This document shows positions 43,237 through 53,338 of a DNA stretch of 64,000 nucleotides, piece by piece. Under the pieces are notes generated by a model. The model was not told the DNA's origin, did not search any database, and saw only the letters and a program-made list of their open reading frames with translations. Both the position numbers and the translations under genes were made by a program. The stretch is from the NCBI RefSeq assembly GCF_000739995.1, contig NZ_BBJX01000005.1, positions 248,001 through 312,000 on the forward strand. The letters run 5' to 3'. This DNA comes from Comamonas granuli NBRC 101663. Its GTDB lineage: Bacteria; Pseudomonadota; Gammaproteobacteria; Burkholderiales; Burkholderiaceae_C. The first letter of the stretch is position 1. Every line of letters starts with the position of its first letter.

Positions 43237-44966
43237 TCGCGCTGCGCGTCGCGCTGGTAGAGCTCCAGCACGTCGTTGCGGCCCGTGGGGCGGTCTACGG
43301 TGTGGCGCAGGGTCCAGCCGCTCAGGTCCGGTGCGGGCAGGGGCGCCGGCGCATTGGGTGCAGGCGCGGGGTCGGGCGGGGCCAGCACCAGCCAGCCGCA
43401 GGAGGCGTCCGCCTGCAGCGGCATCAGGCGCAGCTTGCCGTGCCATTGCAGGGCAGCGATCTGGTTGCGGTCCAGCCCATGCATGTGCATGCAGGCGGGC
43501 TCACCGGCCAGGCGTGCCACGGCGCGCATCTGCGGCGCATCGCTGCGCGCATAGTCGAGCATGGGCAGCCACAGGCTCATGAGCAGCAGCCAGCAGAGCG
43601 TGGCCCCGGCGGCGGGCAGCACCAGGCTTTTCCAGATGGCGCTGCGGTGGCGGCCGGCGCGCCACGCCACCAGCGCGCACCACGCCAGCGTGGCGGCCAG
43701 GGCGATGGCCAGTGCGGCCAGGGAAAACTCGGGGACGAAACCGCGCGCCAATTTGGCCACGTTCGCCGCCGGTTTGGCGGGAACGCCGGTCTGGGTGGAG
43801 AGCCAGATCACCCAGATCGCGATGGCCGAGATGCTGAAGAACAGCAGCGTGAACCAGTCGATCAGCGCGGCCATGCTGCGGCGCAGGGTGGGCAGGGCAA
43901 ATGCCGCCAGGGCCGCCAGGGCCGGCAGGCTGAGCAGCAGGGCCCGGTCGGCCGGCTGGGTGGCGGCGGTGGTCACCAGGGAAATCAGCACGAACCACAG
44001 GGGCAGCAGCAGGTGGCGCTGCGGCCGGCGGTGCAGGATGTGCCGGCGCCAGCGCCACAGCGTCCAGAGCGCCAGCGGCCAGGCGGGCCAGGTGAACCAG
44101 GCCAACAGGCGGGCCAGGGCGAGCCATTCCTTGTCCTGGTCCTGCGGCCACGCCAGGCGCCAGCGCCACATGTCCAGCCACCATGCCAGCAGTGCGGCGA
44201 CCAGGGCCACGGCGAGCGCCAGCACGGGCCAGGGCCTTGTTGCGCGCGAAGTGTTGTCGTCGGCCTCGTGCGCATCGGCGCAGACCAGCGACAGCACGGC
44301 AGCGCCCAGGGGGTAGAGAACGGCCAGTGCCGGGGCGCCGCTGAGCACCAGCCCCACCGACCCCGCAGCCAGTGTGGCTCCGGCGCTGGCGCCCTGCAGG
44401 GGCGCGGCCGCCAGGCCGTGGAACACCAGGGCGGTACAGCACAGCTGCACCAGGTAGGAGGTGGTTTCGTGCGAGGGCTGGGCCAGGCCCAGGCAGGCCA
44501 GCAGGGCCAGCAGGCCGCCGTCGGCCATGGCGCGCGCATAGTCGGCCGGCTGGGCCTCACCGCCGAAGGCAAAGGCCACCGGCTGCGCGCCCGGGTTGCG
44601 TGCCAGGGCGTAGATGCCGTACCAGGTGGCCACCAGGGTCAGCACCAGCAGCAGCACGAAGGGGATGCGCGCAGCCTGTTCCATGGGCAGGGCGGGTGAC
44701 AGCAGGCCCATGGCCCAGGCGCCCAGCCAGTAGGGGAGCAGGCCGTCGGTCTCGGGGGGCATGCCGCCCAGCAAGGGCGCCATCCATGGGGTATGGCCCT
44801 GGGCCAGTTCCAGCATGTAGCCCAGGGCCGTCATATCGGCCCCGCGCCAGGGGGTGCGGCCCACGAAGCCGGGCACCATGTACGCCGTGCACAGCAGCAG
44901 CAGCGCCCACCGGGGCAGTCTTTGCACGGCGTTCTGGGCAACGATGGCGGGGCTGGGCTGGTTCAC
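43233..44966 (-). CDS. polytopic membrane protein, GT39/ArnT-like glycosyltransferase
   Basis: I take GTG 44966 as the start because the longer in-frame reading to 45047 runs through the rpmE2 terminator hairpin. The 577 residues show about 11-12 membrane helices and a C-terminal soluble domain. The first periplasmic loop has PGFVGRTPWRGADMTALGYM, with an Asp/Glu-rich loop after the first helix, as in ArnT/PMT-type lipid-linked-sugar transferases. A further DxD-like motif is not obvious. It would use a polyprenyl-phosphate sugar to modify lipid A or proteins; the acceptor is unknown. Coupled to the MATE gene by ATGA overlap. Confidence 0.7.
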   Translation of the reverse strand: MNQPSPAIVAQNAVQRLPRWALLLLCTAYMVPGFVGRTPWRGADMTALGYMLELAQGHTPWMAPLLGGMPPETDGLLPYWLGAWAMGLLSPALPMEQAARIPFVLLLVLTLVATWYGIYALARNPGAQPVAFAFGGEAQPADYARAMADGGLLALLACLGLAQPSHETTSYLVQLCCTALVFHGLAAAPLQGASAGATLAAGSVGLVLSGAPALAVLYPLGAAVLSLVCADAHEADDNTSRATRPWPVLALAVALVAALLAWWLDMWRWRLAWPQDQDKEWLALARLLAWFTWPAWPLALWTLWRWRRHILHRRPQRHLLLPLWFVLISLVTTAATQPADRALLLSLPALAALAAFALPTLRRSMAALIDWFTLLFFSISAIAIWVIWLSTQTGVPAKPAANVAKLARGFVPEFSLAALAIALAATLAWCALVAWRAGRHRSAIWKSLVLPAAGATLCWLLLMSLWLPMLDYARSDAPQMRAVARLAGEPACMHMHGLDRNQIAALQWHGKLRLMPLQADASCGWLVLAPPDPAPAPNAPAPLPAPDLSGWTLRHTVDRPTGRNDVLELYQRDAQRE

Positions 44967-45011
44967 GCGGAGGTCTCGCGGCAGGCAGGGTGGGGGTGTC
45001 CGGGAGCAAAC

Positions 45012-45041
45012 AAAAAGGCAGCGCGGTCTCCCGGGCTGCCT
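45012..45041 (-). terminator. rho-independent terminator after rpmE2
   Basis: Minus-strand reading: AGGCAGC, a 12-nt loop, GCTGCCT, TTTT. It follows the rpmE2 stop by 21 nt and closes the trxA-rho-rpmE2 segment. Confidence 0.85.
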
Positions 45042-45062
45042 TGGCAAGCAAAAAACGCTGGT

Positions 45063-45317
45063 TTACTTGGCAGCCGTCTTGCCGAAGCGGTTGCGGAAGC
45101 GCTCCACGCGGCCACCCATGTTGTCCACCGACTTCTGCGTGCCGGTGTAGAAGGGGTGCGACTCGCTCGAGGTGTCGAGCTTGAACAGCGGGTATTCCTT
45201 GCCCTCGAAGGTGTCGGTTTCCTTCGTGTTCACGCAGGAGCGGGTCACGAACTTGAAACCGTTGGACAGGTCCACGAACAGCACTTCGCGGTAGTTGGGG
45301 TGGATGCCTTCTTTCAT
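45063..45317 (-). CDS. rpmE2: 50S ribosomal protein L31 type B
   Basis: The 84-residue protein from ATG 45317 starts [20 protein letters not shown] and contains [20 protein letters not shown] and [26 protein letters not shown]. This is the type B (YkgM) form without the CxxC zinc motif of type A L31. Zinc-independent L31 can replace the zinc form under zinc limitation in some bacteria; in beta-proteobacteria it is often the main copy beside rho. An upstream in-frame ATG (45377) was rejected for lack of similarity. Confidence 0.95.
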   Translation of the reverse strand: MKEGIHPNYREVLFVDLSNGFKFVTRSCVNTKETDTFEGKEYPLFKLDTSSESHPFYTGTQKSVDNMGGRVERFRNRFGKTAAK

Positions 45318-45406
45318 GGTGTCTTCTTTCCTGGTCAGCGGGAGCCGCACCGGCCTATTCCAGTGTACTTTCCGCAAAAAGCCCTCAATTATCGCACAAC
45401 AACGGC

Positions 45407-46669
45407 TTATCCGCCGCGGCGCATGGCCTCGAAGAATTCCACGTTGGTCTTGGTTTCCTTCATCTTCTTGATCATGAGCTCCATGGACTCGATCTCGTCC
45501 ATGTTGTACATGAACTGGCGCAGGATGCGCGTCTTCTGCAGGATCTCGGGCGCCAGCAGCAGCTCTTCGCGGCGCGTACCGCTCTTGTTGAGCTCGATGG
45601 CGGGGAACACGCGCTTTTCATAGAGGCGGCGGCTCAGGTGGATTTCGCAGTTGCCCGTGCCCTTGAATTCTTCAAAGATCACTTCGTCCATGCGGCTGCC
45701 GGTATCGACCAGGGCCGTGGCGATGATGGTCAGCGAGCCGCCTTCCTCGACCTTGCGCGCCGCGCCGAAGAAGCGCTTGGGGCGCTGCAGCGCGTTGGAG
45801 TCCACGCCGCCCGAGAGCACCTTGCCGCTGGAGGGCACCACATTGTTGTAGGCACGCGCCAGGCGCGTGATGGAGTCCAGCAGGATCACCACGTCCTTCT
45901 TCAGCTCCACGAGGCGCTTGGCACGCTCGATCACCATCTCGGCCACGTGCACGTGGCGCGCGGCGGGCTCATCGAAGGTGGAGGCGATGATCTCGCCCTT
46001 GACCGAGCGCTGCATCTCCGTCACTTCCTCGGGGCGCTCGTCCACCAACAGCACCATCAGGTGCACGTCGGGGTTGTTGGCCGTGATGGCGTGGGCGATG
46101 TGCTGCATCATCACCGTCTTGCCGCTCTTGGGGGGCGCGACGATGAGCGCGCGCTGGCCGCGACCGATGGGCGCGATGATGTCGATGATGCGGCCGGTGA
46201 TGTTTTCCTCGGACTTGATGTCGCGTTCCAGGCGCATCTGTTCCTTGGGGAACAGCGGCGTGAGGTTCTCGAACATCACCTTGTGCTTGTTCTGCTCGGG
46301 TGCCAGGCCGTTGACCGTGTCGAGCTTGGTCAGTGCGAAATAGCGCTCGCCGTCCTTGGGGATGCGCACCTCGCCCTCGATCATGTCGCCGGTGTGCAGG
46401 TTGAAGCGCCGCACCTGGCTGGGGCTGATGTAGATGTCGTCGGTGCTGGCGGTGTAGCTGGTGTCGGGGCTGCGCAGGAAGCCGAAGCCATCGGGCAGGA
46501 TTTCGAGCACGCCGTCGGCAAACACCTGTTCACCGGCCTTGGCGCGCTTCTTGATGATGGCGAACATCAGCTCCTGCTTGCGCATGCGGCTGCCGTTCTC
46601 GATTTCCAGGGCTTCGGCCTGCTTCAGGACTTCAGACACGTGCAGTGCCTTGAGCTCGTTAAGGTGCAT
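45407..46669 (-). CDS. rho: transcription termination factor Rho
   Basis: Hexameric RNA-dependent ATPase. The 420-residue length is canonical. The N-terminal helical domain [20 protein letters not shown] precedes the RNA-binding OSB domain with [20 protein letters not shown]. Walker A is [28 protein letters not shown] and [19 protein letters not shown] follow, as does [15 protein letters not shown]-type C-terminal sequence. Co-directional with trxA upstream and rpmE2 downstream, the common beta-proteobacterial order. Confidence 0.98.
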   Translation of the reverse strand: MHLNELKALHVSEVLKQAEALEIENGSRMRKQELMFAIIKKRAKAGEQVFADGVLEILPDGFGFLRSPDTSYTASTDDIYISPSQVRRFNLHTGDMIEGEVRIPKDGERYFALTKLDTVNGLAPEQNKHKVMFENLTPLFPKEQMRLERDIKSEENITGRIIDIIAPIGRGQRALIVAPPKSGKTVMMQHIAHAITANNPDVHLMVLLVDERPEEVTEMQRSVKGEIIASTFDEPAARHVHVAEMVIERAKRLVELKKDVVILLDSITRLARAYNNVVPSSGKVLSGGVDSNALQRPKRFFGAARKVEEGGSLTIIATALVDTGSRMDEVIFEEFKGTGNCEIHLSRRLYEKRVFPAIELNKSGTRREELLLAPEILQKTRILRQFMYNMDEIESMELMIKKMKETKTNVEFFEAMRRGG

Positions 46670-46870
46670 GAATGACTCCTCAGGCGGAGTGGATTGTCTT
46701 GGTGTGAGGGGATGGGCCGCGGACCGTGCAGGCCACGGGTGGTGGCGGACGGAGCGTGCCTGGGATCGGCTGCCTGCCGCTGCAGGATGGATGCGGCGCG
46801 GCGATCAGGGAGTGATTATGACAGGAAAAAAAGGAGCGCCAGGCGGGCTTTGGGCGCGGCGCGTGCCCGG

Positions 46871-46893
46871 CCGGCCGCATGGGGCGCGGCCGG
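46871..46893 (-). terminator. hairpin downstream of trxA
   Basis: CCGGCCGC, a 7-nt loop and GCGGCCGG form a perfect 8-bp G+C stem 11 nt past the trxA stop. There is no adjacent T-run, though a run of seven T on the minus strand follows about 40 nt later. It may be a partial terminator or a stabilising hairpin before rho. Confidence 0.4.
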
Positions 46894-46904
46894 TGGGACG
46901 GGGC

Positions 46905-47237
46905 TCAGGCCAGTTGCTGGTCGATGAAGGCGGTGAGCTGGGCCTTGCTCATGGCGCCGACCTTGGTGGCGGTGAGCTCGCCGTTCTTGAACAGCATGAG
47001 CGTGGGGATGCCGCGGATGCCGAACTTGGCCGGAACCTCGCGGTTGTCGTCCACGTTCATCTTGGCCACGGTGAGCTTGCCCTGGTAGGCGGTGGCGACC
47101 TCGTCGAGGATGGGGGCGATCATCTTGCAGGGGCCGCACCACTCGGCCCAGTAGTCCACCAGCACCGGGGTGCTGGCCTTGAGCACGTCGGCTTCGAAAC
47201 TGGCGTCAGAGAGTTGTTTGATCAGATCGCTGGCCAT
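46905..47237 (-). CDS. trxA: thioredoxin TrxA
   Basis: The 110-residue cytoplasmic disulfide reductase has the active site WCGPC in [16 protein letters not shown], the cis-proline loop [15 protein letters not shown] and the usual C-terminal helix ([12 protein letters not shown]). Its start at ATG 47237 is preceded by AAGGAAA. It is divergent from the AddB-like gene, with about 50-100 bp between starts. Confidence 0.97.
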   Translation of the reverse strand: MASDLIKQLSDASFEADVLKASTPVLVDYWAEWCGPCKMIAPILDEVATAYQGKLTVAKMNVDDNREVPAKFGIRGIPTLMLFKNGELTATKVGAMSKAQLTAFIDQQLA

Positions 47238-47289
47238 GGGGATTTCCTTGCGTATTGGCAGATGGGAGTGCGGTTAAATTGGGGCCATT

Positions 47290-49962
47290 GTGACAGAAAC
47301 CGAACTCCCATCCGGCGGTGTGCCCACTCTGCCAGATGCTATGACAGTCATAGCGAAAACCGATATGCGCCGGCCGGCGCAGCCCGCTCCCATGCCCCTG
47401 TGGCAGCAGGTGTTCCAGGCCGTGCAGGCCCACGCGCAGCACTGCGGCGCCCACCTGGCGCGCACCGTGGTGCTCGTGCCCTACGCCCAGCTCATGGCCG
47501 AGGCCCAGCAGCAGTGGGCGCTGCATGCGCCCGATGGCTTCGTTCCGCGCCTGGAGACCACGCGCAACTGGGCGCAGCAGCTGGGCGGCTTTGTGCCGCA
47601 GGGCCTGGACCTGGCGCTGGATGTGGCGCGCGACAGCTTCACCGCGGCGGCGCTGCTCGAGCGTGCGGGGCTGGGTGCACAGGCCGCCATGCTCACCGCT
47701 CCGCTGCTGGAGGCGGCCACGCAGCTCGCGCCGGTGGTGGCCGCGCTGGCGCCTGCCGCGCGCCCGGCCTGGGCCGGGCAGCAGCGTGCGGCGCTGGGCC
47801 TGGCGGGTGAGGGCGGCGCTCTGCGCTACGAGGCGGCCCTGGCGCGCATCGCGCTGGAGTGGGTGGTGGCCTCGCGCCACGCCAGCGATGTGCTGTTCGA
47901 GCCCGGCGTGCGCCAGGCCGTCGATGCCCTGGTGGTGCTCGAAGGCTTCCAGGCAGACCCGCTGGCGGCTGCGCTGTGCGCTGCCTGGGGCGCGCGCGCC
48001 TTGCGCTTGCCGCTATGGCAGGAGGCGCAGGACCAGGGGGCGTTGCATGCGGCCAGCGGCCCGCCTGTGCGCCTGCACCCCGCGCTGGACGCCGAGGACG
48101 AAGCCCAGCGCGCCGCCGCCTGCGTGCTTGCGCAGGTGCAGGCGGGCCGCGTGCCCGTGGCCCTGGCCAGCACCGACCGCGCCCTGGTGCGCCGCATCAG
48201 TGCTTTGCTCGAAGGCTGCGGCCAGAGCGTGCGCGACGAAAACGGCTGGACGCTCTCGACCACGCGCGCTGCCGCCCAGGTCATGGCGGCCCTGCGCGCC
48301 TGCGCCTGGAATGCCAGCACCGATGCCGTGCTCGCCTGGCTCAAGCACCTGCCCGTGCTGCCCGAGGGCGCGCTGCGCGCGCTCGAGCGCTGGCTGCGCC
48401 GCAGCGCCCTGGGGCAGTGGTCGGCCGCGCTGGCCGCGCCGCCGCAGCCCGCCCGCCCGGAACTTGCCGGCACGCGCGACCAGGTCGAGGCCCTGCGCCG
48501 CCTGCTGCGCGGCGACCGCCCGCTGGCGGCCTGGCGCGCGGCCTTGCGCGAATTGCTGCAGGCCAGCGGCCAGTGGCCGCTGCTCGAAGCCGACCCGGCC
48601 GGGGCGCGCGTGCTGCTGGAGCTGCACCTGCTTGATGCGCAAGACGCCTTCCTCGATGCTGCCGAGGGCGCGGGCCGGCGCCTGTCGCTGGCCGAGTTCA
48701 CGCGCTGGGCCGACGACGTGCTCGAAGCCGCGCGCTACAAGCCGGCCACGCAGGCCGGGCGGGCGGCCGAGGTGGTGGTGCTGCCGCTGCCGCAGTTGCT
48801 TGCGCGCCCCTTTGCCGCGCTGGTGCTGCCCGGCTGCGACGAAAAGCGCCTGCAGGCCGCCCCCGAGCCCGCCGGCATCTGGACACCCGCGCAGCGCCAG
48901 GCCCTGGGCCTGCCCACGCGCGCGGCGCTGGAGGCCGCGCAGCGCGCCGCATGGGCCTGCGCGCTGCGCCAGCCCTCGGTGGACCTGCTGTGGCGCGGCA
49001 GCGACGAGGGCGGTGAGCCCCTGCTGGCCAGCCCGCTGGTGCAGGCCCTGCCGGCAGCCCGGTGCGCGCCGGCAGCGACCGACCCGCGCGTGCCGCGCAG
49101 CGTGGCGCCCGCCCCCGTGGCGCGCCCGCAGCCGCAGGCTGCGGCGCTGCTGCCGACGCAGCTCTCGGCCTCGGCCTATGCCGATCTGCGCCACTGCCCC
49201 TACCGCTTCTATGCGCTGCGCCTGCTGGGCCTGCAGGAGGTGGAGGAACTCGAGACCGAAGTGGACAAGCGCGACTTCGGCACCTGGCTGCACGCCGTGC
49301 TGCAGCAGTTCCATGACGCGCTGCAGGCCGCGCCCACGCCCGACCTGGCGCAGCGCCGCCGCCTGCTCGATGCGGCCGCCCAGCAGGCGCAACAGGCGCT
49401 GGCGCTGGCCGAGGCCGATTTCCTGCCCTTTGCCGCCGGCTGGCCGCAGGTGCGCGAGGGCTACCTGGCCTGGCTTGCGGCGCACGAGGCCGCGGGCGCG
49501 CAGTTCGCCCAGGCCGAGGTGCCGGCACGCCAGCCGCTGGCGCTGGCGCACGGCGCGCTGGAGCTGGTCGGCCGGATCGACCGCATCGACACCGCCACCA
49601 CCGCGCAGGGCCGCAGCGCCACGCTGCTGCTCGACTACAAGACCGAGGGCAGCAGCAAGACCCGGGAGCGCGTGAAAGACGGCACCGAGGACACCCAGCT
49701 CGCCTTCTACGCCGCCCTGGTGCAGGGCGGCGGCCCAGACAGCGCGCTGCGCGCCGCCTATGTCAACGTGGGCGAACGCGGCGAGACGCAGATGCACGAG
49801 GCGCCGGACGTGGCTGCGCTGCGCGCGGCGCTGCTCGCCGGCATCCGCGAGGATTTCGACCGCCTGGCGCAGGGCGCGCACCTGCCGGCGCTGGGCGAGG
49901 GCAGCGTCTGTGACTGGTGCGCCGCACGCGGCCTGTGCCGCAAGGATTTCTGGAATGCCTAG
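47290..49962 (+). CDS. AddB-like PD-(D/E)XK nuclease (double-strand break repair)
   Basis: The 890-residue protein has an inactivated helicase-like N-terminal region and a C-terminal nuclease: LSASAYADLRHCPYRFYALR, KRDFGTWLHAVLQQF, ELVGRIDRID...LLLDYKTE (catalytic Asp and Lys) and GEGSVCDWCAARGLCRKDFW. The Cys of CPYRFY plus the three C-terminal Cys are arranged as the Fe-S cluster of AddB-type nucleases. With the next gene it forms a RecBCD-equivalent complex that resects broken DNA ends. The start is uncertain: GTG 47290 gives the longest frame, but ATG 47341 and 47365 are also possible; the N-terminus contains a 17-bp palindrome in its DNA. Confidence 0.87.
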   Translation: MTETELPSGGVPTLPDAMTVIAKTDMRRPAQPAPMPLWQQVFQAVQAHAQHCGAHLARTVVLVPYAQLMAEAQQQWALHAPDGFVPRLETTRNWAQQLGGFVPQGLDLALDVARDSFTAAALLERAGLGAQAAMLTAPLLEAATQLAPVVAALAPAARPAWAGQQRAALGLAGEGGALRYEAALARIALEWVVASRHASDVLFEPGVRQAVDALVVLEGFQADPLAAALCAAWGARALRLPLWQEAQDQGALHAASGPPVRLHPALDAEDEAQRAAACVLAQVQAGRVPVALASTDRALVRRISALLEGCGQSVRDENGWTLSTTRAAAQVMAALRACAWNASTDAVLAWLKHLPVLPEGALRALERWLRRSALGQWSAALAAPPQPARPELAGTRDQVEALRRLLRGDRPLAAWRAALRELLQASGQWPLLEADPAGARVLLELHLLDAQDAFLDAAEGAGRRLSLAEFTRWADDVLEAARYKPATQAGRAAEVVVLPLPQLLARPFAALVLPGCDEKRLQAAPEPAGIWTPAQRQALGLPTRAALEAAQRAAWACALRQPSVDLLWRGSDEGGEPLLASPLVQALPAARCAPAATDPRVPRSVAPAPVARPQPQAAALLPTQLSASAYADLRHCPYRFYALRLLGLQEVEELETEVDKRDFGTWLHAVLQQFHDALQAAPTPDLAQRRRLLDAAAQQAQQALALAEADFLPFAAGWPQVREGYLAWLAAHEAAGAQFAQAEVPARQPLALAHGALELVGRIDRIDTATTAQGRSATLLLDYKTEGSSKTRERVKDGTEDTQLAFYAALVQGGGPDSALRAAYVNVGERGETQMHEAPDVAALRAALLAGIREDFDRLAQGAHLPALGEGSVCDWCAARGLCRKDFWNA
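47338..47354. promoter_or_regulatory. 17-bp perfect palindrome between trxA and the addB-like gene
   Basis: GCTATGAC-A-GTCATAGC. It lies in or just before the 5' end of the AddB-like reading frame and 100 bp upstream of the trxA start, so it could be an operator for either gene. Confidence 0.35.
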
Positions 49963-50016
49963 GAACACTGCCTGGAGCGGCCGCACGGCATCCCGCACCT
50001 GGGTGAGGGACGGGAA

Positions 50017-53000
50017 ATGACGCAGCAAGCTGCCTACGAATGGAATGGCCGGCCGGTGTCGCGCGCGGCCTTCTACGCCATCGCCTGCGACCCGCAGCGC
50101 AGCGTGGCCGTGGAGGCCTGTGCGGGCGCGGGCAAGACCTGGATGCTGGTCTCGCGCATGCTGCGCGCGCTGCTCGAGGGCTGCGCGCCGCACGAGATCC
50201 TGGCCATTACCTTCACCAAGAAAGCCGCGGGCGAGATGCGCCAGCGCCTGCAGGAATGGCTGGCGCAGTTCGCCCAGGCCGCGCCCGAGGATCTGGACAA
50301 GGAGCTGATTGCACGCGGAATCGACCCGCAGCGCGCTCTGGAGCTGCGCGAGCCGCTACAACAATTGCAGCAAAAGCTGTTTGCCAGCGGCCGGCCGCTG
50401 CAGATCCGCACCTTCCACAGCTGGTTTGCCGCGCTGCTCTCCACGGCCCCGCTGGCCTTGCTGCAGGACAGCGGCCTGCCCGCGCACTACGATCTGCTCG
50501 AAGACGACGCGCAGGCCAAGGCCGAGGTCTGGCGCCCCTTCCTGCAGGCCGTGGCCCAGGATGCGCCGCTGCGCGCCGACTACGAGGCCTGCATCGCCGC
50601 GCATGGCCGCAGCAATACGCACAAGGCGCTGGAGGCGGCGCTGGACAAGCGCGTGGAATTCCTGCTGGCGGACGCGGCCGGTACCGTCGATGCGTCGGTG
50701 CCGCCGTTCGGCGCGGTCTACCCGCGCCTGGCCGGGCTCGATTCCCCCGTGCAGGCCCTGGCCGGTGCGGCCGCCGCCGAGCGCTGGCAGGCGTGGGCGC
50801 GGCTGCTGGACGCCGAAAGCAACAAGACGCCGCAAAAGGCCGCGGCCGCCATCGTCGATGCCTTCGCCCAGGACGGCCTGGAGCAGCGCCTGGCCCTGCT
50901 GCGCAAAGCGCTCTTCGTCGCCACGGCCGACCGGCTGAGCAAGAACCTCGAGAAATACCCGGCCGCCCAGGAGGCCGAGGCCGAACTGCAGCCGCTCCTG
51001 GCCGCGTGCGCGCAGCACCAGGCCTGGCTGCACCAGCAGCGCATGGCGCGGCTGGCACGCGCGCTGTGCGCGCAGTACGCGCAGCTCAAGCGCGCGCGTG
51101 GCTGGGTGGACATGAACGACGTCGAGCGCATGGCCCTGACCATGCTGGCCGACCCCGTGCTCGGCGGCTGGGTGCAGGAGCGGCTGGACGCGCGCGTGCG
51201 CCACCTGCTGGTCGACGAATTCCAGGACACCAACCCGCTGCAATGGCAGGCCCTGCAGGCCTGGCTGGCGGGTTACGCGGGCGCGGGCGGCGGCCTGCAG
51301 GCCCCCAGCGTGTTCATCGTGGGCGATCCCAAGCAGAGCATCTACCGTTTCCGCCGCGCCGAGCCGCAGGTGTTCCTGGCGGCGCAGGACTTCGTGCGCA
51401 CGGCCCTGGGCGGCGACCTGCTGGCCTGCGACCACACGCGGCGCAATGCACGGGCCATCATCGCCACCGTCAACGCCGCCATGCAGGCCGCGCAGTCCGA
51501 CGGCGCATACCGCGGCTACCGCAGGCACACCACCGAGTCGCAGTCCGCCGGCGCGCTCTTGCGCCTGCCGCCCATCGTGCCGGAGCCGGCCGCCCCCGGT
51601 GCGGACGCGGACGATGCGGCTCTGCCGGCGTGGCGCGACAGCCTCGCCACGCCGCGCCATGAGGCCGAGGAAACCCTGCGCATGCGCGAATGCGCCCAGG
51701 CGGCGCGCTGGGTGGCGGCGCAGATGGCGCAGGGCGTGCCGGCGCAGGACATCATGGTGCTGGCGCGCAAGCGCGAGCGCCTGGCCCAGATGCAGGAGGC
51801 GCTGCGCGCCCTGCACATCCCCTGCGTGCAGCCCGAGAAGACCGACCTGGCCGAAGCCCCCGAGGTGCAGGACCTGGCCGCCCTGCTCGATGCGCTGGTC
51901 TCGCCCGGGCACGACCTGGCGCTCGCGCGTGCCTTGCGCTCGCCGCTGTTCCATGCGCCCGACGCCTTGCTCACCCACCTGGCCCTGCTGCGCCGCCAGC
52001 CCGGGCATGAGCACCTGGGCTGGTTTGATTTGCTACAAAAAACAGAGCTGCTCGCGCCCGAATACCAAGCGCTAGGGGCCGATTTGGCACTTTACCGCTC
52101 CTGGGTGGAGCAACTGCCGCCGCACGATGCGCTGCAGGCCATTTACCAGCACGCCGACGTGCCCGCGCGCTTTGCCGCGGCCGCGCCGGCGCCGCAGCGC
52201 GCCAGCGTGCTGGCCAACCTGCGCGCGCTGCTGGCTTGCGCGCTGCAGCAGGACGGCGGGCGCTACCTCACCCCCTACGCCTTCGTGCGTGCCCTGAAGA
52301 AAGGCGGCCTGCGCGCGCCCAGCCGCGCCGACGCCCAGGCCGTGCGCCTGCTCACCGTGCACGGCGCCAAGGGCCTGGAGGCGCACAGCGTGCTGCTGCT
52401 CGATACCGATGCGCGCGGCAAGCGGGCCGAGACCATGGCCGTGCTCGTGGACTGGCCGGGCGAGCAGGCCGCGCCGCGGCGCTTCATCTTCCTGGCCAGC
52501 GAAGCGAACCCGCCGCCCAGCGCCGAGGACACCCTGGCCGCCGAGCTGGCCGAGCGCCAGCGCGAGGAGCTCAACACCCTCTACGTCGCCGCCACGCGCG
52601 CCAAGCAGTGCCTGGTGCTGTCCTGCGTGCAGTCCAGCAGCGCCAACCCGGGGAGTTGGTGGGCGCGCCTGGCGCCGCTGATGGAGCACGACGCCGACCC
52701 GCAGGCCCTGGCTGCCCTGGCCCCGGGCCCGGCCCTGCAGGACGCCGCTTTCACCCTGTGGGAGCTGCCCGCGCCGCGTCCCGCCGCCCCGCCGGCCACA
52801 CCGCCTGCGCCCCCCGAGGACGACCTGCCCGCGCGCCAGGGCCGCGCCATGCACGCGCTGCTCGAGCAGGTGGGCGTGGCCGGCCTGCCGCTGGAGCAGG
52901 CGCGCGACCAGGGCTGGAGCGATCTGCAACTGGCGCAACTGGCGCGCGAATACGCCTTGCCCCGGGCGGCGGCCGAGGCCGCTGCCGCCTTGGCCCGCAG

Positions 53001-53301
53001 CATCCTGCAAGGCGAGGGCGCCTGGGCCTGGGACCAGGCCGCCGTGGCGCTGGCCGTGAACGAGGCGCCGCTGCTGCACCAGGGCCAAAGCCTGCGCCTG
53101 GACCGCCTGGTGTGCCTACACCAGCCGCGTGCGGGCGCGCGCTGGTGGGTGCTGGACTACAAAAGCGCGCTGCAGCCCGAGCGCCAGCCCGAGCTGCTGG
53201 CGCAATTGCAGCGCTACCGCGCCGCCGTGCAGGCCCAGGTGCCGGGCGAAGCGGTGCACGCGGCCTTTCTGAGTGGCGACGGGCGGCTGGTGCGGCTGTA
53301 G
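50017..53301 (+). CDS. AddA-like UvrD-family helicase/nuclease (double-strand break repair)
   Basis: The 1094-residue protein starts at ATG 50017. SF1 helicase motifs: EACAGAGKTWMLVSRM (Walker A), ILAITFTKKAAGEMRQR, HLLVDEFQDTNPLQW (Walker B), FIVGDPKQSIYRFRRAEP, LLTVHGAKGLEAHSVLLLD and LYVAATRAKQCLVL. A C-terminal RecB-like nuclease has LRLDRLVCL, WWVLDYKSA and LLAQLQRYRAAVQ. The 54-nt spacing after the AddB-like gene supports one operon. A dispersed repeat encodes DLLQKTELLAPEYQALGADL inside the helicase 1B/2B region. No RecC/RecD-type protein is nearby, consistent with an AddAB system. Confidence 0.9.
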   Translation: MTQQAAYEWNGRPVSRAAFYAIACDPQRSVAVEACAGAGKTWMLVSRMLRALLEGCAPHEILAITFTKKAAGEMRQRLQEWLAQFAQAAPEDLDKELIARGIDPQRALELREPLQQLQQKLFASGRPLQIRTFHSWFAALLSTAPLALLQDSGLPAHYDLLEDDAQAKAEVWRPFLQAVAQDAPLRADYEACIAAHGRSNTHKALEAALDKRVEFLLADAAGTVDASVPPFGAVYPRLAGLDSPVQALAGAAAAERWQAWARLLDAESNKTPQKAAAAIVDAFAQDGLEQRLALLRKALFVATADRLSKNLEKYPAAQEAEAELQPLLAACAQHQAWLHQQRMARLARALCAQYAQLKRARGWVDMNDVERMALTMLADPVLGGWVQERLDARVRHLLVDEFQDTNPLQWQALQAWLAGYAGAGGGLQAPSVFIVGDPKQSIYRFRRAEPQVFLAAQDFVRTALGGDLLACDHTRRNARAIIATVNAAMQAAQSDGAYRGYRRHTTESQSAGALLRLPPIVPEPAAPGADADDAALPAWRDSLATPRHEAEETLRMRECAQAARWVAAQMAQGVPAQDIMVLARKRERLAQMQEALRALHIPCVQPEKTDLAEAPEVQDLAALLDALVSPGHDLALARALRSPLFHAPDALLTHLALLRRQPGHEHLGWFDLLQKTELLAPEYQALGADLALYRSWVEQLPPHDALQAIYQHADVPARFAAAAPAPQRASVLANLRALLACALQQDGGRYLTPYAFVRALKKGGLRAPSRADAQAVRLLTVHGAKGLEAHSVLLLDTDARGKRAETMAVLVDWPGEQAAPRRFIFLASEANPPPSAEDTLAAELAERQREELNTLYVAATRAKQCLVLSCVQSSSANPGSWWARLAPLMEHDADPQALAALAPGPALQDAAFTLWELPAPRPAAPPATPPAPPEDDLPARQGRAMHALLEQVGVAGLPLEQARDQGWSDLQLAQLAREYALPRAAAEAAAALARSILQGEGAWAWDQAAVALAVNEAPLLHQGQSLRLDRLVCLHQPRAGARWWVLDYKSALQPERQPELLAQLQRYRAAVQAQVPGEAVHAAFLSGDGRLVRL
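52027..52088 (+). repeat. dispersed ~55-bp repeat, copy 13, inside the addA-like gene
   Basis: GATTTGCTACAAAAAACAGA, GCTGCTCGCGCCCGAATACC, then AAGCGCTAGGGGCCGATTTGG. One of the longest and best copies; in frame. Confidence 0.85.
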
Positions 53302-53338
53302 GCGGGCATGCAGCGGCGCCCGGTGGCATGATTGCTCC

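Noticed and set aside
44967-45047. N-terminal extension of the GT39-like protein
   Set aside because: The extension would be encoded by the rpmE2 terminator hairpin, so the GTG at 44966 is preferred.
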